A model generated the notes under the pieces. The model ran no database searches. It worked only from the letters and a program-made list of their open reading frames with translations, and was not told where the DNA came from. DNA of 7,496 nt, taken from positions 1 through 7,496 of the forward strand of contig JAEZXC010000085.1 of assembly GCA_023442845.1 (NCBI GenBank), read 5' to 3'. Shown here piece after piece: positions 5,485 to 7,496 of this stretch. The position numbers and the translations under genes were made by a program. Numbering within the stretch: the stretch's first letter is position 1; the number at the start of each line of letters is the position of its first letter. This DNA is from Actinomycetes bacterium (GTDB lineage: Bacteria; Actinomycetota; Actinomycetes; Actinomycetales; Demequinaceae).

Positions 5485-6588
5485 TCAGGCGATTCGGCGC
5501 ATCCAGCCGTGCGTGTCCTCCGCGCGGCCGTACTGGATATCGGTGAGGCGCTGCAAGGTGGCGAGAGTGACGGGGCCCGGCGCGCCCGTGGCGATGCGCT
5601 CATCGATCCCGTCCCCCTTGACCCGGCCCACGGACGTGACATTGGCGGCGGTGCCGCACGCGAACACTTCCGCCACGCGGCCCGTGCGGATGTCGTCGAG
5701 CAGCTGATCCAATTCAAGGCGCTCTTCAATGACGGCGCGGCCTTCGTCTCGCAGAAGTTGGATGATCGAGTCGCGGATCACGCCGGGGAGGATGGTGCCG
5801 CCGAGCGGCGGGGTACGCACCGAGCCGTCCTGCATCACCACCATGAGGTTCATTGCCCCGAGTTCTTCCACGTAGCGGCCCTCTTTCGCGTCGAGGAAGA
5901 GCACCTGGCCGCAGCCGTTGTCATGCGCCTGTTGGGTCGCGAGCATCGACGCCGCATAGTTGCCGGACGTCTTCGCCTCTCCCGTGCCACCCTCGTTCGC
6001 ACGGTGGTAATCGCGCGTGATCCAGATGGAGACGCCTTCTGCGGAGGAGCGGAGATAGGCGCCGACGCTGCACGCCGTGAGGGTGAAGGTCACCTCTTGC
6101 GGGGGGACCACGAGGAGCGACGGTTCCGTGCCGAACAAGGCCGGGCGCAGGTAGAGGCTCGCTCCCGGCGCGGACGGAACCCACGCCTTATCGACGGCCA
6201 CGACGGCATCGATCGCGGCGAGGAAGTCTTCTTCTGGGAGCACGGGCAGGGCCATGCGCGCGGACGACGCTGCCATGCGGGCCGCATTGCGGTCAGGGCG
6301 GAACACGGCGACCGAACCATCAACCTGTTTGAAGGCTTTGAGGCCTTCGAATACTTGTTGCGCATAGTGGAGAACGGCTGCACCGGGGTGCATCGGCAGT
6401 GGCGCAAGCGGGCGCACCTCGTGGCCCGTCCACCCGTCCGTGGCATGCCACACCGCGTAGGCCATGTGATCGGTGAAGACAGTGCCGAAGACGGGATTGT
6501 CCATTCGCCGCTCGCGTTCGTCCGCGGGCACCGGCGTAGCCGTGCGGGTGATGGGAAAGCGGTCGACGGCGGCGTCGCGTTCGGTCAT
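5485..6588 (-). CDS. ilvE: Branched-chain amino acid aminotransferase
   Basis: A 367-residue PLP-dependent class IV aminotransferase that interconverts Ile, Leu and Val with their 2-oxo acids, normally using glutamate and 2-oxoglutarate. The PLP lysine is K206 in GTGEAKTSGNYAAS. Other family blocks are HYAQQVFEGLKAF (74-86), YLRPALFGTE (146-155), EELGAMNLMVV (241-251), the phosphate-binding GTILPGV (274-280) and CGTAANVTSVG (321-331). Length and N-terminus (NPVFGTVFTDHM) match the actinobacterial/mycobacterial IlvE group. The ATG at 6588 is supported by AGGGTGA five bases upstream. The gene begins only 10 bases after the stop of the Doc toxin, and its ribosome binding site starts within the toxin stop codon, so the two may share a transcript. 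Functionally it pairs with cimA, 2.7 kb downstream. Confidence 0.95.
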   Translation of the reverse strand: MTERDAAVDRFPITRTATPVPADERERRMDNPVFGTVFTDHMAYAVWHATDGWTGHEVRPLAPLPMHPGAAVLHYAQQVFEGLKAFKQVDGSVAVFRPDRNAARMAASSARMALPVLPEEDFLAAIDAVVAVDKAWVPSAPGASLYLRPALFGTEPSLLVVPPQEVTFTLTACSVGAYLRSSAEGVSIWITRDYHRANEGGTGEAKTSGNYAASMLATQQAHDNGCGQVLFLDAKEGRYVEELGAMNLMVVMQDGSVRTPPLGGTILPGVIRDSIIQLLRDEGRAVIEERLELDQLLDDIRTGRVAEVFACGTAANVTSVGRVKGDGIDERIATGAPGPVTLATLQRLTDIQYGRAEDTHGWMRRIA

Positions 6589-6593
6589 GTTGT

Positions 6594-6600
6594 TCACCCT
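6594..6600 (-). promoter_or_regulatory. Ribosome binding site of ilvE
   Basis: AGGGTGA on the minus strand, followed by five bases (ACAAC) and the ATG at 6588. Its first two bases are the last two of the toxin gene's TAG, so the two reading frames are tightly packed. It decides the ilvE start against longer in-frame readings that run back into the toxin gene. Confidence 0.7.
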
Positions 6601-7003
6601 AATCGTGCTTGCGCTGGACCCGGCCACCTGCGTGCAAGGAGTCGGCCACGTGAAGACGTTGAGCGATCTGGTCAACATCGCGCAATGCGCCCGAGGCGAC
6701 GGCCATGACGAGGTCGAACGCCTCCTCCTGGGTAATCGAAGGGCGGTGGCCATTGAGAGCGAGGAAGACAACAGTTGCATGCCACCCAAGGCGCTTATTG
6801 CCGTCGACGAGCGCGTGATTGCACACGAGCGAGTGCAGCAGTGCCGCAGCCTTCTGGCCCACAGCGGGATACGCCTCAGCACCCATCAATGTGGTTGCGG
6901 GTCGCGCTACCGCTGATTCAAGGAGCCCAACATCACGTGCAGGACCAACGCCAATATCCTCCGCAAGGAACAGCAAATCCTCGAGACTGAGCCACTCCGT
7001 CAC
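6599..7003 (-). CDS. doc: Doc-type Fic-domain toxin
   Basis: A 134-residue toxin of the Doc group of Fic proteins. The active-site motif reads H63-A-L-V-D-G-N-K-R71, matching the Doc pattern HxFx(D/A)xNKR. The lysine replaces the second glycine of AMPylating Fic proteins; in phage P1 Doc this accompanies EF-Tu phosphorylation rather than AMP transfer. LLESAVARP (27-35) and YPAVGQKAAALLHSLVCNHA (45-64) are also typical of Doc. The start is GTG at 7003, three bases after the antitoxin stop (TAGCTCGTG), so the pair is certainly one operon. P1 Doc has 126 residues, so this length is normal and the protein looks intact. The substrate here is inferred from the family. Confidence 0.9.
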   Translation of the reverse strand: MTEWLSLEDLLFLAEDIGVGPARDVGLLESAVARPATTLMGAEAYPAVGQKAAALLHSLVCNHALVDGNKRLGWHATVVFLALNGHRPSITQEEAFDLVMAVASGALRDVDQIAQRLHVADSLHAGGRVQRKHD

Positions 7004-7006
7004 GAG

Positions 7007-7213
7007 CTAGACAGTGCCAAGGCGGTCAAGCGTTTCGGACCAGTCACTCGCTACCTTTTTCGACAATGTCGACACGCGATCGCGATGCCCCTCCCGCTCG
7101 GCACGTTCCATAACGGCGCGTCGCACCACCTCCTGCTTGGAATCGCCGTCGCGTTGCGCCAGGAAGGTCAGGGCCGCTTCGAACTCAGGGTCGGTGCGGA
7201 GAGTCATAGCCAT
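7007..7213 (-). CDS. Ribbon-helix-helix antitoxin partnered with Doc
   Basis: A 68-residue protein. The N-terminal half (MTLRTDPEFEAALTFLAQRD, then SKQEVVRRAVMERAE) fits a ribbon-helix-helix DNA-binding fold: a short beta strand that contacts DNA, then two helices. The charged and flexible C-terminal half (DWSETLDRLGTV) is where such antitoxins bind the toxin. It lies just before the Doc toxin, the usual antitoxin-first order. The fold differs from the classical Phd partner of P1 Doc; RHH partners for Doc toxins are common in actinomycetes. ATG 7213 is taken as the start, with ATG 7207 two codons later as an alternative. No Shine-Dalgarno is visible. Direct repeats lie immediately upstream and suggest autorepression. 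Confidence 0.85.
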   Translation of the reverse strand: MAMTLRTDPEFEAALTFLAQRDGDSKQEVVRRAVMERAEREGHRDRVSTLSKKVASDWSETLDRLGTV

Positions 7214-7219
7214 ACGGCG

Positions 7220-7225
7220 ATGGTA
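7220..7225 (-). promoter_or_regulatory. Candidate -10 element of the antitoxin-toxin operon
   Basis: TACCAT on the minus strand fits TANNNT and ends six bases before the antitoxin ATG at 7213, which would place the transcription start at or near the start codon. It lies largely inside the proximal direct repeat, so a repressor bound there would block RNA polymerase. No clear -35 is seen. Confidence 0.3.
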
Positions 7226-7240
7226 TCACTTTGGTATCAC
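7221..7240. repeat. Two 9-bp direct repeats, probable antitoxin operator
   Basis: TGGTATCAC occurs at 7221-7229 and again at 7232-7240, identical copies spaced 11 bp start to start, about one helical turn. They lie 8 to 27 bases upstream of the antitoxin ATG and overlap the candidate -10. Ribbon-helix-helix repressors bind cooperatively as adjacent dimers on same-face repeats about this far apart, so autoregulation by the antitoxin or the toxin-antitoxin complex is the likely role. Binding itself is inference. Confidence 0.6.
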
Positions 7241-7260
7241 GAGGGCGGTGGCGCTCGGCG

Positions 7261-7496
7261 TCACCCACCACGCTTGGCGCGCTTGGGGATCGCGCGCGCG
7301 TAAATCTCCTCAACGATTTCGGCATAGTTGGCGAGCACGTTGGCGCGGCGGACCTTGAGCGACGCGGTCAGTTCTTCGCGCGCCTCGCTGAAGGAGCGCG
7401 GCACGATGCGGAACTCGCGGATCGACTCCGCGCGCGAGACCTTCGCGTTTGCGGCCTCCACGGCGCGGTGGATGAGGTCGCGCACACCCACGTGGG
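7261..7496 (-). CDS. C-terminus of a long-chain fatty-acid CoA ligase (partial)
   Basis: The last 78 codons of an AMP-forming acyl-CoA synthetase whose start lies beyond the right edge of the window. The tail reads IHRAVEAANAKVSRAESIREF, then RIVPRSFSEAREELTASLKVRR, closely matching long-chain fatty acyl-CoA ligases of the FadD15 type. In that family the lysine in E-L-T-x-S-L-K-V-R-R corresponds to the C-terminal catalytic lysine of the adenylation step. The valine codon at 7489-7491 is GTG but is internal, since the homologous sequence continues upstream of it. The stop is TGA at 7261. It lies 47 bases upstream of the antitoxin gene with no terminator hairpin evident. Lysine-rich C-terminal IPKRAKRGG is unremarkable. 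Confidence 0.85.
   Translation of the reverse strand, partial: HVGVRDLIHRAVEAANAKVSRAESIREFRIVPRSFSEAREELTASLKVRRANVLANYAEIVEEIYARAIPKRAKRGG

Noticed and set aside
5443..6708. 421-codon plus-strand open frame opposite ilvE
   Set aside because: It is an antisense shadow of ilvE caused by codon bias (Arg/His/Gly/Val-rich translation, no domain), and it also runs across the end of doc and the DUF2568 start.
6589..6882. N-terminal extension of the ilvE frame up to 6882
   Set aside because: It overlaps the doc gene and has no similarity to aminotransferases. The ATG at 6588 has a proper ribosome binding site and gives the normal 367-residue length.

Overview
The window is GC-rich DNA packed with genes in short or overlapping spacing. 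It looks like an actinomycete (Actinomycetota, probably Micrococcales). The support is the actinobacterial type of branched-chain aminotransferase, the lipoate ligase form that starts MHGEYKVPGGKL, GTG starts, and several genes without a Shine-Dalgarno sequence. I cannot name a species from sequence alone.

Layout from left to right: positions 1-70 hold the last codons of a plus-strand membrane protein, probably a VIT1/CCC1 iron/manganese transporter. Everything else reads on the minus strand, so transcription runs from high to low coordinates. In that order the genes are: the C-terminus of a long-chain fatty-acid CoA ligase (7496-7261); a ribbon-helix-helix antitoxin and Doc/Fic toxin pair (7213-6599); ilvE, branched-chain aminotransferase (6588-5485); a small DUF2568/YrdB-like membrane protein (5452-5099); an alpha/beta hydrolase (5102-4227); an F420-type NADP oxidoreductase (4230-3583); a YgjP/DUF45 zinc metallopeptidase-like protein (3494-2952); cimA, citramalate synthase (2778-1180); and a lipoate-protein ligase (1133-75). 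DUF2568, hydrolase and oxidoreductase are chained by 4-base GTGA and ATGA overlaps.

The most interesting element is the 173-base gap in front of cimA. On the minus strand it encodes an eight-residue leader peptide, MHTAIIIL, with three consecutive isoleucine codons and a leucine codon. Directly after its stop comes a perfect 8-bp hairpin, then an intrinsic terminator with six U residues, then a strong ribosome binding site and cimA. This is the layout of a ribosome-mediated transcription attenuator sensing charged tRNA-Ile. CimA makes citramalate from pyruvate and acetyl-CoA, the entry to threonine-independent isoleucine synthesis, so the leader codons match the pathway end product. lplA follows cimA with no visible terminator and may share this control. 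ilvE, which performs the last transamination for Ile, Leu and Val, lies 2.7 kb upstream of the leader, directly behind a toxin-antitoxin pair.

A second regulatory signal is a pair of identical 9-bp direct repeats, 11 bp apart, just upstream of the antitoxin start. It is a likely operator for autoregulation. No RNA genes, insertion sequences or CRISPR arrays are visible, and no intergenic stretch exceeds 300 bases.
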